Shown: piece after piece, positions 50,270 through 59,360 of the stretch
Layout of the letters: every line of letters begins with the position of its first letter
Position numbering within the stretch: the stretch's first letter is position 1
Assembly: GCF_027797205.1 (NCBI RefSeq)
Contig: NZ_CP115607.1
Span: 620,001-684,000, forward strand
DNA: 64,000 nt
Direction of reading: 5' to 3'
Origin: Campylobacter sp. VBCF_01 NA2
Lineage (GTDB): Bacteria; Campylobacterota; Campylobacteria; Campylobacterales; Campylobacteraceae
The notes under the pieces: model-generated
Database searches by the model: none
What the model was told of the DNA's origin: nothing
The model's input: only the letters and a program-made list of their open reading frames with translations
Translations under genes and position numbers: made by a program

Positions 50270-51091
50270 ATGATTGATAGCGTGGTTGCAAGCGAGCTGT
50301 TTATAAACGAGGATATTTTGACATTTTGGGCGGGCAGAAACAAAGAAATCTGCGATATGTGCGTGGCAAACGAAAATTTCGATCGTATCAAACGCTACAA
50401 TATTTCGCTATCGAATCTCAAAGTCGATACTTTTAGAGCTGGCCATGTGCTTTTTGGCGATGTGGGCGATATATTTTTGAAATTCAGTGCGGGACGCATT
50501 AGGTTTTACGGCGACAAGGCTCCAAGGCTGTATCAGGGCGTGTGCCATACCAAAACCAGAATCGGGCGAAAAGATGTGGAGTTTCACTTCGTCTATGCCT
50601 CGGCTTACGACGCTAGCGACAATCTCATCGAGGTTTTGCACATCGCAAACGACAAAGAGACTATGTTTTGCCTCGTCGATATCATGCTAAATGGTCAAGA
50701 TTTCAGCGTCGATGAATACCATGCGCCGACTAAAATCGACCTTGACGCTGACCACACTAGAAGGGTTGCGAGCGTAGATGTGCGAAACCAGCAGTGGAAC
50801 ATAAACACCGCCAAAACAGCCGAAAAAGCAAAAGACGAAAATTTGGATAGCGAGATGATTAAACGCTCTAAATTTGAGGTTGCGGGGCAGATTTCGACAC
50901 TGCTAGAAAAGCACAAAGAGACGCTGAAAAATATCACAAATAGAAGTGGCGAGAATTTTTACGATTTGTATGCGAAATTTAGCGTTTATGACGATTTTTT
51001 GAAAATCGAGAGCTACAAAAGCGCGCTTGGCGATATCCAAACAATCCTAAATAAAATTTATAAAATCAAATTTGACAGGCTTTTGGACTGA
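50270..51091 (+). CDS. Protein of unknown function behind a poly-G tract
   Basis: Encodes 273 residues, cytoplasmic by appearance (no signal or membrane segment). The N-terminal two thirds look beta-rich and compact (VGDIFLKFSAGRIRFYGDKA, KDVEFHFVYASAYDASDNLI). The C-terminal third (about 185-273) is helical and charged (EMIKRSKFEVAGQISTLLEK). No family recognised. It is a single gene; expression may be switched by the G9 tract 39 nt upstream. Confidence 0.65.
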   Translation: MIDSVVASELFINEDILTFWAGRNKEICDMCVANENFDRIKRYNISLSNLKVDTFRAGHVLFGDVGDIFLKFSAGRIRFYGDKAPRLYQGVCHTKTRIGRKDVEFHFVYASAYDASDNLIEVLHIANDKETMFCLVDIMLNGQDFSVDEYHAPTKIDLDADHTRRVASVDVRNQQWNINTAKTAEKAKDENLDSEMIKRSKFEVAGQISTLLEKHKETLKNITNRSGENFYDLYAKFSVYDDFLKIESYKSALGDIQTILNKIYKIKFDRLLD

Positions 51092-51267
51092 AATTTGGGT
51101 CAAATTTGGCTTTTTGTTTGAAATTTGCGTGTAATTTTACGATAAATTTTATGATAAATTTTGCGCAAAATTTCAAGTAAAATTTGGGCTTGAATTTTAA
51201 AATTTAAAATTCCATTTAAATTTAGCGTTGAGCGATTTTTTGAATTTGGGCTAAATTTTAATATTTT

Positions 51268-51462
51268 GCAAAAATACTGCGCCGAAATTTTTGGCTCGTA
51301 GATTGCCACGGCGACTGCGTCGCCTCGCAATGACAGCGGTTTTAGGGCAATGAATTTTGCGTTCGTGGATTGCTTCGGCGATACTCGCCTCGCAATGACA
51401 GCAATTTTAGCGTAAGGCATTTTAAGCTCGTAGATTGCTTTGTCGCTTTGCTCGCAATGACA
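51268..51462. repeat. Cluster of one family-3 and three family-1 repeats
   Basis: No gene between 51092 and 51517. Family-3 element at 51268-51292. Family-1 palindromes, all in the same orientation and spaced about 66 bp apart, at 51297-51334, 51364-51400 and 51429-51462. Each runs GATTGC ... CTCGCAATGACA with a variable GC-rich hairpin in the middle. 51092-51260 is AT-rich without recognisable features. Confidence 0.75.
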
Positions 51463-51517
51463 AATCAAAAAATTTTCAAAATTTCACGCTCAAATTCCGC
51501 AAATTTCACGCCAAATT

Positions 51518-52582
51518 TCACTCGCCAGAAAAGTCCTCCGCTACCATTGCGGCTAGGCGGAGTTTTTCATTATCGAAATGTGTGTAAATGCGCGAGGTAT
51601 TCAGGCTCGCATGCCCTAGGGCTTCTTGGACTAGCACCAAATCTTTTTCACGCTTGTAAAGCATGGTTGCAAAGGTGTGGCGAAGCATGTGCGCGCCGTT
51701 TTTTTTCTTGCGAATTCCTACGCTTAAAAGCAGTTTTTCTACGATTCTGCTGATATAAGCCTGAGTGAGCGCCGAGCCTTTTTTGTTGGTAAAGACATAA
51801 TCATCTTTGTTTGCAAAATTCGTTTCCAACGCGTCCAAATCGCCCTGGATAAGGCGCTTTTTTATCATTACGACGCGGTATTTATTTCCCTTGCCTCGTA
51901 TCCGCAGTACATACAAATCTCCGTCCTCACTGATATCCTTGCGGCGCAGGTTTATCGCCTCTCCGACGCGGATTCCTGTGTAGATAATCACCTTTAAAAT
52001 CAATCTATTTCTATGGGTAAATTTCTTAAAATCCGCGCTATTTATTGCGCCGATAAATTTCGAAATTTCATCTTCGCTTAAAAACTCAGGCAGTTTCACG
52101 CCACGATTTCCGCTCACGCCGCCCCAGCTTTTAAGCTCTATTCCGTAGTTGTGCGAGGCGCCATTAGTTTCGTTTTGGCGGTCGATGAAGCCAAAAAAGT
52201 TTATCACGGCGATTCGGTAGTTTTTTTTGCTCGCATCGCTAAGCCCTCCCGTGATAGAGGCCAAAACCTCGCTTAAAAGCTCTTCGTCGATATTTTTCAT
52301 GCTTTCTAGCTCGTAGGATAAAAGCGCGTTATAGAGCTTAAAAAGCGGGTTGAAATATGTATTAATGCCCGTTAGCCCCGCGTTTCTAGCGTCTTTGGCT
52401 AGGGTTGAGAGAGCCCCTATATTTGGGACATTTTTGGCTAGTGCCATTATGGTTTTGCTAAACAGCTCCTCGTTTTTAAGCTCTTTGTTTGAAAGCGAGC
52501 TTAGCTTATACCTGACGAATTTGGCCATCCAAAAAAGTAGCGAAGCGGCGAAATTTTCTTTGGCGTCTAGGGGTTGTTTCAT
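51518..52582 (-). CDS. xerH: Tyrosine recombinase XerH
   Basis: Encodes 354 residues. The catalytic set is complete: Arg in IYTGIRVGEAINLRR, Lys in the beta hairpin IRGKGNKYRVVMI, HMLRHTFA (His and Arg), His in LGHASLNTS, and the nucleophilic Tyr in SRIYTHFD. The N-terminal SAM-like domain begins near 60. Length and the long N-terminus fit XerH of Campylobacter and Helicobacter, the single recombinase resolving chromosome dimers at dif. It overlaps the upstream AsmA-like gene by 4 nt; chromosomal context argues against a phage integrase. Confidence 0.9.
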   Translation of the reverse strand: MKQPLDAKENFAASLLFWMAKFVRYKLSSLSNKELKNEELFSKTIMALAKNVPNIGALSTLAKDARNAGLTGINTYFNPLFKLYNALLSYELESMKNIDEELLSEVLASITGGLSDASKKNYRIAVINFFGFIDRQNETNGASHNYGIELKSWGGVSGNRGVKLPEFLSEDEISKFIGAINSADFKKFTHRNRLILKVIIYTGIRVGEAINLRRKDISEDGDLYVLRIRGKGNKYRVVMIKKRLIQGDLDALETNFANKDDYVFTNKKGSALTQAYISRIVEKLLLSVGIRKKKNGAHMLRHTFATMLYKREKDLVLVQEALGHASLNTSRIYTHFDNEKLRLAAMVAEDFSGE

Positions 52583-55176
52583 TTCTCGTCCTTAAAGATC
52601 ACAAACGGCAACATTAGCGTGTTTTTGATGAGATTATATGGGGTTTTTAAAACATCTGTGGTGACGGCTGTCGAGTAAGTCGGCTTACTCATAGTGCCTC
52701 GAATTTCGATGATAGTCGAGATTGTCTTATCCTCGCCCAAGATTATTTGATTTAAAAGCGGGATTTTCGAGATTATCGAGCTTGCGTCTTTGAGATATTT
52801 TAGCTCCAAATCAATATTTAGCGCGCCTGATTTTAGATTTACTTCGCCGTTTCCTGCGATATCTGCGCTCGTGCCCTCAAACTGCATTGCGTTTAGATAG
52901 ATTTTATCCTCGCTGCGGCGGAAGTAAATTTTGCCGTTTTTCACGCTAAATCCGCGGTCATTAAAATCTGGCGTTTTGAAAGCCAGAAGCGAAGGGACGG
53001 AGTTTAGGAAGCTAAGGAGTTTTTGATAGACGATATAATCTTTCAAAAATGTATTTTCGACCAAAATCTCCCCTCGATAGTTTCTTGGATCGATTCCGCT
53101 GGCTTTGAGCGTGAAATTTCCACTATCGAAGCTTTGCGAGCCGATGATTTGATTCAGCTCCCTGCCACTGATATTTTGCGCGAAAATTTGAAATAGGCTT
53201 TTTCTGAAAATTAGCTTAAAATCGCCTTGCTTGAATTTCGCATTTAGGCTCATATCCTTGCCAGAAAGCGAGCCTGAATACGACACCAAGTCGATAGTTT
53301 TGTTCATATCGGTTAAAATCACAGATGAATTTGTGCCAGAAAAGTTAAATTTCGAGCGCGCAGAATTCGAGCCTGAGTTAAATTCGCTGGTTTGGACGCT
53401 AGTATCTATCATGATATCGAGGTCTTTTAGCGTGATATTTGTGCCAGCCTTGCCACTGCTAAAACTTAGTTTGCCATTGCCCGTAGCGCCATTTAGCGAG
53501 CTTCCTGCGACCTTTAAATTTAGACTATCGCTATTGTAATACCTGCCATTTTTTTCTATCAAACCAAAGTCAAATTTCAAATTTTTGCTAGTGATTGTGA
53601 AATTTGAAAAATCAGCCGTGCTAATGTGCGCATCACCGCCCGTGATTCCGATAGTTTTGAGGGTTTTGGAAAAATTTATTAGATCTTTTATCTCGGCTAC
53701 ATTTATGTCGATTTTATCGCCAAATCTCATATCTGCACCTAAAAACTGCGAGTGCAAAATCGGCGCAGTCCCGCTAAAATCGAGCGTGAGATTGTCTTTG
53801 ACATTTGAGAATTTTAAAATTTCATTATCCCCAGCCGTGATATTAAAGCTTTTTATCTCTCCGCTAAATTTAGCTTTTCGCGTGGTAAAATCAATAGTCC
53901 CGTCTGCTGTGGCGTTGAAAATTTCATTGCCTAGATTTGAGTTTTTGATATCAAGTTTTTTCTCCGTGATATGCACGCTAGCGTGCGAGCTTTTAAATTT
54001 CGCCTTTGAAATCATAATTTCGCCGTTTTTTAGGCTCACATTTGCATCTACGGCTGCGCTTTCATGCACTGGGTCGATGTCGATTAGCACTCGTGCGTCG
54101 ATTTGCTCGGCCTTGCTGACATACACTGGCTCATTTATGCCATAAAACGCCAAAATATCAATCAAATCCTTGCCGATATTTTCTTTGGTGCGCAAATCCA
54201 GCGCGACAATCGGCTCTCCGCTAAAAATTTGCTTGATTTTCACCCCAGAGCCATCAAGGCTAATGCCATTAAAGGTCGGATTGCCGATAGCGATATCTAG
54301 CGTGCCATTTTCTAGTGTGATATCAGCGCAATCAGCCAAAACTGGCGAAACGGTGCTAGCGAAGCTCACATTTAAATCCTGCGCGCTAGCTCTTGCGAAA
54401 ATGCGCTTCTCATCGGCGTGGGGATCGTCTAAATCAATGGCGATTTTTAGGGTGTCGATGTAGTATTTCTGCGCTACGACCAGCCCGTAAATCCACTCTT
54501 TGGCGTGAGGATTAAGGCCTGTGAGCGCGCCAAGCTCGTCCATAAAGCGTTTTAGACTCGTGGCGTGGGCGTTTGAAACCTCTAAATTTAAATTTGAGCC
54601 CACATTTAGCGCAGAAATTTCGCCTGAGATTTCATGCGAAGCAAATGTGCCGTTAAAATCATAAATGCTGGATTTGAAATTCGCGCTAGCCTCGCCTTTA
54701 AGCGTGGCGTTGAAATCTTTGAGTGAGATTTCATTTACGCTTACTTTTAGTCCGTTGCTAAGCTGGCTAAGGCCTGCGTTTATACGAAAGTAGCGAGTGT
54801 CGATAAAAAATATATCATCGTGGTATAAAACCTCGATTTTATCCTCGCCAATGCGCAAATTTTGGATATTAATCTCCTCGAAAAATTTCATCGCAAGGGT
54901 AAATTTCTTGCTATATTCGATGAGTTTTTCGTTTTTTTCTCTAAGCTCGGCTGGGGTTTTTGGGGTAGGATTTGCGCTTGTAAGCTCTTTTTTGTTGATT
55001 TGTAGATCTTTTACGCGCAAGATTAGATTGTTTTCAAGCTTTAAAAAAAATCCCTCGATTTTGACGAATTTATTCTCAAATTTATCGATTTTTACCCCTG
55101 TTTTTATAAAGATAATTCCACTCATAAAAAGTAAAAGCAAAATGGTAAAAAATCCGTAGATTATCTTTCGTATCAC
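52579..55176 (-). CDS. Large AsmA-like/DUF3971 (YhdP-type) envelope protein
   Basis: Encodes 865 residues from GTG at 55176, five bases after GGAG; the frame is open to 55233 without a ribosome site. An N-terminal membrane helix (IYGFFTILLLLFMSGIIFI) is followed by a long periplasmic repeated-beta region. The C-terminal part (NGKIYFRRSEDKIYLNAMQF, then GNGEVNLKSGALNIDLELKY and SKIPLLNQIILGEDKTISTI) matches the AsmA-like C-terminal region of YhdP/DUF3971 proteins, proposed to carry phospholipids to the outer membrane. It couples to xerH by a 4-nt overlap. Confidence 0.8.
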   Translation of the reverse strand: MIRKIIYGFFTILLLLFMSGIIFIKTGVKIDKFENKFVKIEGFFLKLENNLILRVKDLQINKKELTSANPTPKTPAELREKNEKLIEYSKKFTLAMKFFEEINIQNLRIGEDKIEVLYHDDIFFIDTRYFRINAGLSQLSNGLKVSVNEISLKDFNATLKGEASANFKSSIYDFNGTFASHEISGEISALNVGSNLNLEVSNAHATSLKRFMDELGALTGLNPHAKEWIYGLVVAQKYYIDTLKIAIDLDDPHADEKRIFARASAQDLNVSFASTVSPVLADCADITLENGTLDIAIGNPTFNGISLDGSGVKIKQIFSGEPIVALDLRTKENIGKDLIDILAFYGINEPVYVSKAEQIDARVLIDIDPVHESAAVDANVSLKNGEIMISKAKFKSSHASVHITEKKLDIKNSNLGNEIFNATADGTIDFTTRKAKFSGEIKSFNITAGDNEILKFSNVKDNLTLDFSGTAPILHSQFLGADMRFGDKIDINVAEIKDLINFSKTLKTIGITGGDAHISTADFSNFTITSKNLKFDFGLIEKNGRYYNSDSLNLKVAGSSLNGATGNGKLSFSSGKAGTNITLKDLDIMIDTSVQTSEFNSGSNSARSKFNFSGTNSSVILTDMNKTIDLVSYSGSLSGKDMSLNAKFKQGDFKLIFRKSLFQIFAQNISGRELNQIIGSQSFDSGNFTLKASGIDPRNYRGEILVENTFLKDYIVYQKLLSFLNSVPSLLAFKTPDFNDRGFSVKNGKIYFRRSEDKIYLNAMQFEGTSADIAGNGEVNLKSGALNIDLELKYLKDASSIISKIPLLNQIILGEDKTISTIIEIRGTMSKPTYSTAVTTDVLKTPYNLIKNTLMLPFVIFKDEK

Positions 55177-55212
55177 ACGCTCTCCAAACTTTTGGCTAAA
55201 TAAATTTGTGCG

Positions 55213-55257
55213 TATAATATAAAATTTAGGCAAAATTTGGGCTTATTTTCGTATAAT
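55213..55257 (+). promoter_or_regulatory. Two -10-like boxes upstream of mltG
   Basis: TATAAT at 55213-55218 and at 55252-55257; the second lies 26 nt before the mltG ATG and is the likelier one. Confidence 0.45.
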
Positions 55258-55283
55258 TTCGCAAAATTTGATTAAGGAAAATT

Positions 55284-56240
55284 ATGCAATCTTTGGGCAG
55301 GCTTATCCGTTTTTTATCTTTTGTAGTTGAAATTTTACTAATTTTCGTAGCAGTTATTTTCTGGGATTTTCACCAAAGCGCGCAAAATCCAAAAATCGTC
55401 GCAGTTGGTCAAGGAAGCGCGGTAAAAATTTTATCCTCGCTGGGGACTGGGGCGAGATTTGGCAAGACTCACGCTAGACTTCTCTCGCTTTATGGTGGCG
55501 CAAAAACCGGTGAATTGGAGCTTAGCGCGGAAAATTTACCAAAATATAGATTTTTATACGAGCTAGCTCACGCAAAGCCTGTGATGAACGAAATCAAGCT
55601 AATTCCTGGCGAGACCACGATAGTATTTTTGCAAAATTTAGCCAAATCCCGTGCGTTAAGCTTTGAAATTTTAGAGAGCGAATACAACGCAACTGCGCCA
55701 TTTTATGAGGGATTTTTGGTGCCAGAGACCTATAAAATCAATAAAAACGAAAACGAAAAAAATATCATTAAAATTTTAAGCGCGAGTGCGAATAAATTTC
55801 ACGCCGAATTTAGAGAAAAACACTGCGCCGATTGCAACGATACAGCCTATAAAGAGGCGCTAATCAAGGCTTCGATTATCCAAAAAGAGGCCGCGAACGC
55901 TGATGAAATGCCAATCGTAGCCTCTGTTATCGAAAACCGCCTAAAAATCGGCATGCGACTTCAAATGGACGGCACGCTAAATTACGGGCTGTATTCGCAC
56001 ACTAGGGTTACGCCAGCGCGTATCCGCACCGATACTAGCCACTACAACACATACCTAAACGACGGCCTGCCACACGAGCCTGTGTGCGTGGTCTCGCCAA
56101 ACGCGATAAAAGCGGTCTTTGCGCCAGCAAGCACTGAATTTTTATATTTCATGCGAAATAAAAAAACAGGCTTGCATGATTTTGCCAAAACACAGGCCGA
56201 GCACGAGCGCAATGTCAGAGCCGCACGAAATGCAAAATAA
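55284..56240 (+). CDS. mltG: Endolytic peptidoglycan transglycosylase MltG
   Basis: Encodes 318 residues. An N-terminal membrane anchor (FLSFVVEILLIFVAVIFWDF) and a LysM-like segment precede the YceG domain. The catalytic Glu is in KASIIQKEAANADEMP, followed by SVIENRLKIGMRLQMDGTL and LPHEPVCVVSPNAIKA, all hallmark segments. It cuts nascent glycan strands and sets their length. ATG follows AAGGAAAATT. icd follows 15 nt later. Confidence 0.94.
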   Translation: MQSLGRLIRFLSFVVEILLIFVAVIFWDFHQSAQNPKIVAVGQGSAVKILSSLGTGARFGKTHARLLSLYGGAKTGELELSAENLPKYRFLYELAHAKPVMNEIKLIPGETTIVFLQNLAKSRALSFEILESEYNATAPFYEGFLVPETYKINKNENEKNIIKILSASANKFHAEFREKHCADCNDTAYKEALIKASIIQKEAANADEMPIVASVIENRLKIGMRLQMDGTLNYGLYSHTRVTPARIRTDTSHYNTYLNDGLPHEPVCVVSPNAIKAVFAPASTEFLYFMRNKKTGLHDFAKTQAEHERNVRAARNAK

Positions 56241-56255
56241 CAAAAAGGAGAGATT

Positions 56256-58439
56256 ATGGCGATTTACTACACTTACACGGACGAATCCCCAGCCATAGCC
56301 ACACACTCGCTACTACCGATAATTAGGGCGTTTTTGCGCTCGGAAAATATCGAGGTGAAAACGGCTGATATTTCGCTTGCTAGCAGGGTTTTGGCAAATT
56401 TTAGCGAGTATCTAAGCGAGGAGCAAAAAACTAGCGATGATTTGGCGTTTTTGGCAAATTTGACCAAAAATAGCGACGCAAACATCATAAAACTACCAAA
56501 TATTTCAGCCTCGCTTCCACAGCTTAAAGCCTGCATTAGCGAGCTTCAAGCGAGGGGTTATGCTTTGCCAAACTACCCTGATAATGCGCAAAGCGACGAG
56601 GAAAAAGCTATCAAGGCCCGCTATGCAAAGGTGCTAGGAAGCGCGGTAAATCCAGTCCTTCGCGAGGGCAACTCAGACAGACGCGCAGCAAAAAGCGTCA
56701 AAGACTACGCTAGGGCAAATCCTGTGTGGAGTGCCCAGTGGAGCGGGAGCGAGCAAACCTGCGTGGCAAGCATGAGAGGGGGTGATTTTTATGCTTCTGA
56801 AAAATCGAAAATTTTCGCTAATGGTGCAAATTTAAGCATAAATTTCACTTGCGCTAATGGCGAGAAAACCTGCCTAAAAAGCCTAAAAATCGAAGCTGGC
56901 GAGGTCGTAGATAGCGCGTTTATGAGCGTGAGTGAGCTTGATAATTTTATCGCCGCTAGCGCGCAAAAAGCCAAAGAAAGCGGGCTTGTGTATAGCGCGC
57001 ATTTGAAGGCTACGATGATGAAGGTAAGCGATCCTGTGATTTTCGGACGATTTGTGAGCGTGCTATTTAAGGGGGTTTTCGCCGAATTTAAAGATGAATT
57101 TGCGAAATTAGGCATAAATGCAAACGACGGGCTAAAAGGGGTATATGAAAAAATAAAAAATTCGCCAAATTTCGCCCAAATAAAGGCTAAATTTGATGAA
57201 GCGTTTGCAAATTTACCCGAAATTTATCATATCGACGAAAATACGACAAATTTCGATATACCAAATTTGGTGATAATCGACGCTTCAATGCCTGCGATGA
57301 TACGAAACGGCGGAAGGCTACGCACCAAAGACGGGCAAATGCGCGAAGCAATGGCGGCGATCCCTGATAGAAGCTACGCTAAAATTTACGAGGCGATGAT
57401 TGAGGATTTGAGGGCGCATGGGTTTTTAGATCCTGCTAAAATCGGAGCCGTGGCAAATGTGGGATTAATGGCGCAAAAAGCCGAAGAATACGGCTCGCAC
57501 GATAAGACCTTTATCATGGAAAATGACGGGCGTATCGAGGTTGTAAGCGAAAATGGCGAAGTGGTTTTTGCGTATGATTTGCAAAAAGGCGATATTTTTC
57601 GTATGACGCAAACCAAAGAAAAAGCGATTAAAAACTGGGTAAATTTGGCGTTTTCGCGCGCTAAAATCAGTGGCGAGAAGCTGATTTTTTGGCTAGATGA
57701 GGCTAGGGCGCACGATAGAAATATAAAAGAAATTTTACTAAGCCAAATCGCTCAAAACGCCGAATTTAGGGGCACAAATTTTGAAATTTTAGATCCGTAT
57801 AAAGCCGTAATTAAGACAAACGAGATTATTCGAAGCGGGCAAAATGTCATAAGCGCGACGGGTAATATTTTGCGCGATTATTTGACCGATTTATACCCGA
57901 TTTTGGAGCTTGGAAGTAGCGCGAAAATGCTCTCAATCGTGCCACTTTTGGAGGGTGGAGCGATGTTTGAGACGGGTGCTGGTGGGACTGCGCCGGATTT
58001 GGTGGCTATGATGAGGGAGCAAAATCACCTTAGTTGGGATAGTTTGGGCGAGTTTATGGCGCTGTGTGAGGCGCTGGAATTTGTAGCGCAAAAAGAGCAA
58101 AACAAAAAAGCAAAAACCCTAGCAAATGCGCTAAATTCGGCTATTTTTAGGTATTTAAATGAAGCAAAATCCCCAAGCCGCGAAGTAGGGCAAAATGATA
58201 TTCGCGCCAGCCACTATTTTTTGGCTAAATTTTGGGCGGAAGAATTGGCTAAATTCGAGCCAAAATTCGAGCAAATTTATGCAAAATTTAGCGAAAACGA
58301 GGCGGAAATTTTAGATGAATTAAACGCGGGACAGGGCAAAGGCGTGGATTTTGGCGGATATTTTATGCTGGAATTTGACAAAATGCAAAAAATCATGCGC
58401 CCAAGCAAAATTTTAAACAAAATCATAGAGGAAATTTAA
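56256..58439 (+). CDS. icd: Monomeric NADP-dependent isocitrate dehydrogenase
   Basis: Encodes 727 residues, the length of the monomeric (IDH-II) type rather than the 400-residue dimer. It begins YYTYTDESPAIATHSLLPI and contains EGNSDRRAAKSVKDYARANP and SATGNILRDYLTDLYPILEL, which are specific to the monomeric family. It oxidises isocitrate to 2-oxoglutarate, making NADPH. ATG follows AAAAAGGAGAGATT. It overlaps mdh by one base, so the two TCA enzymes are coupled. Confidence 0.97.
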   Translation: MAIYYTYTDESPAIATHSLLPIIRAFLRSENIEVKTADISLASRVLANFSEYLSEEQKTSDDLAFLANLTKNSDANIIKLPNISASLPQLKACISELQARGYALPNYPDNAQSDEEKAIKARYAKVLGSAVNPVLREGNSDRRAAKSVKDYARANPVWSAQWSGSEQTCVASMRGGDFYASEKSKIFANGANLSINFTCANGEKTCLKSLKIEAGEVVDSAFMSVSELDNFIAASAQKAKESGLVYSAHLKATMMKVSDPVIFGRFVSVLFKGVFAEFKDEFAKLGINANDGLKGVYEKIKNSPNFAQIKAKFDEAFANLPEIYHIDENTTNFDIPNLVIIDASMPAMIRNGGRLRTKDGQMREAMAAIPDRSYAKIYEAMIEDLRAHGFLDPAKIGAVANVGLMAQKAEEYGSHDKTFIMENDGRIEVVSENGEVVFAYDLQKGDIFRMTQTKEKAIKNWVNLAFSRAKISGEKLIFWLDEARAHDRNIKEILLSQIAQNAEFRGTNFEILDPYKAVIKTNEIIRSGQNVISATGNILRDYLTDLYPILELGSSAKMLSIVPLLEGGAMFETGAGGTAPDLVAMMREQNHLSWDSLGEFMALCEALEFVAQKEQNKKAKTLANALNSAIFRYLNEAKSPSREVGQNDIRASHYFLAKFWAEELAKFEPKFEQIYAKFSENEAEILDELNAGQGKGVDFGGYFMLEFDKMQKIMRPSKILNKIIEEI

Positions 58440-59320
58440 TGAAAATAGCAATAATCGGAGCTGGAAATATCGGCGCAAATGTCGCAAACAATGTGATTGT
58501 AAATGAAAATTTAGCTGGGTTTTTCAGCGAAATCGCGCTTGTGGATATCGCAGAAAATATCGCGCGCGGTAAGGCGCTGGATTTGGCGCATTTAGCGAGC
58601 CTTTGCGAGTGCGATATGAAAGTGCGCGCTGGAAGCGAGCCGGAGCTTTTAAAGGGCGCAGATATCGTAGTAATCACGGCTGGGCTTACGCGAAAAGCGG
58701 GGCAAAGCAGGGAAGATTTGCTAAGAGCAAATGCTAAAATCGTGAGCGAGTGCGCGAGGAACACAGCTAAATTTGCCCCTAATGCGATAATCATCATCGT
58801 AACAAATCCGCTTGATTTAATGGTTTTGTGCGCGCAAAAAGCAAGCAATTTCGCCCCTAGTCGCGTTATCGGCATGGCTGGCGAGCTAGATAGTGCGAGG
58901 CTGAAATTTGAGATTGCGAAATTTAGCGGGGATAAAATTTCGGCTCTAAATGCCCCAGTGGTAGGCACTCACAACGATGAAATGGTGATTTTAAAGGACG
59001 AGATAAACGCTAAAATTTCAGCCACTGATTTAAACACTGCCTCGCAAAATACCCTAAATAGCGGTAAAAGCGTCGTTAGCCTGCTTGGCACTTCGGCGTA
59101 TTTCGCACCAGCTGGCGGTATCGTAAAAATCATAAAAAGCATAATCGCAGATGATAACAAAACCCTAATTTGCTCTGTGGTAGATGAAAACGGCGTGCCA
59201 TTTGGCAGGTTTGTGAGTATCGGCAAAAACGGCGCGACACCCCTAGAATTCGAGTATCCGTTGGAATTTAAGAAAAAATACAACAAAATGGGGCAAAGCA
59301 TAAGAGAGTTTGAATTTTAA
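58439..59320 (+). CDS. mdh: Malate dehydrogenase
   Basis: Encodes 293 residues, slightly short for the family. The Rossmann start KIAIIGAGNIGANVANNV (2-19), ITAGLTRKAGQSREDLL, IVTNPLDLMVLCAQK and the active-site region VVGTHNDEMVIL are visible. The catalytic His is within GTHNDE, where most relatives have GxHGD. It interconverts malate and oxaloacetate with NAD. A related 2-hydroxyacid (lactate) role is less likely given icd upstream. Confidence 0.93.
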   Translation: MKIAIIGAGNIGANVANNVIVNENLAGFFSEIALVDIAENIARGKALDLAHLASLCECDMKVRAGSEPELLKGADIVVITAGLTRKAGQSREDLLRANAKIVSECARNTAKFAPNAIIIIVTNPLDLMVLCAQKASNFAPSRVIGMAGELDSARLKFEIAKFSGDKISALNAPVVGTHNDEMVILKDEINAKISATDLNTASQNTLNSGKSVVSLLGTSAYFAPAGGIVKIIKSIIADDNKTLICSVVDENGVPFGRFVSIGKNGATPLEFEYPLEFKKKYNKMGQSIREFEF

Positions 59321-59326
59321 ATTCGT

Positions 59327-59354
59327 GGCAAATTTGCAAAAACGCAAATTTGCC
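59327..59354. terminator. Bidirectional terminator between mdh and the radical SAM gene
   Basis: Arms GGCAAATTTGC (59327-59337) and GCAAATTTGCC (59344-59354) with loop AAAAAC. Confidence 0.75.
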
Positions 59355-59360
59355 TAAATT

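Noticed and set aside
51297-51462. CRISPR array
   Set aside because: Three evenly spaced repeats look array-like, but the repeats themselves are variable hairpins, the intervening sequences are not spacer-like, and there are no cas genes.
51518-52582. Phage or island integrase
   Set aside because: The recombinase is coupled to a chromosomal envelope gene, has the XerH length and no tRNA, attachment site or phage gene nearby.
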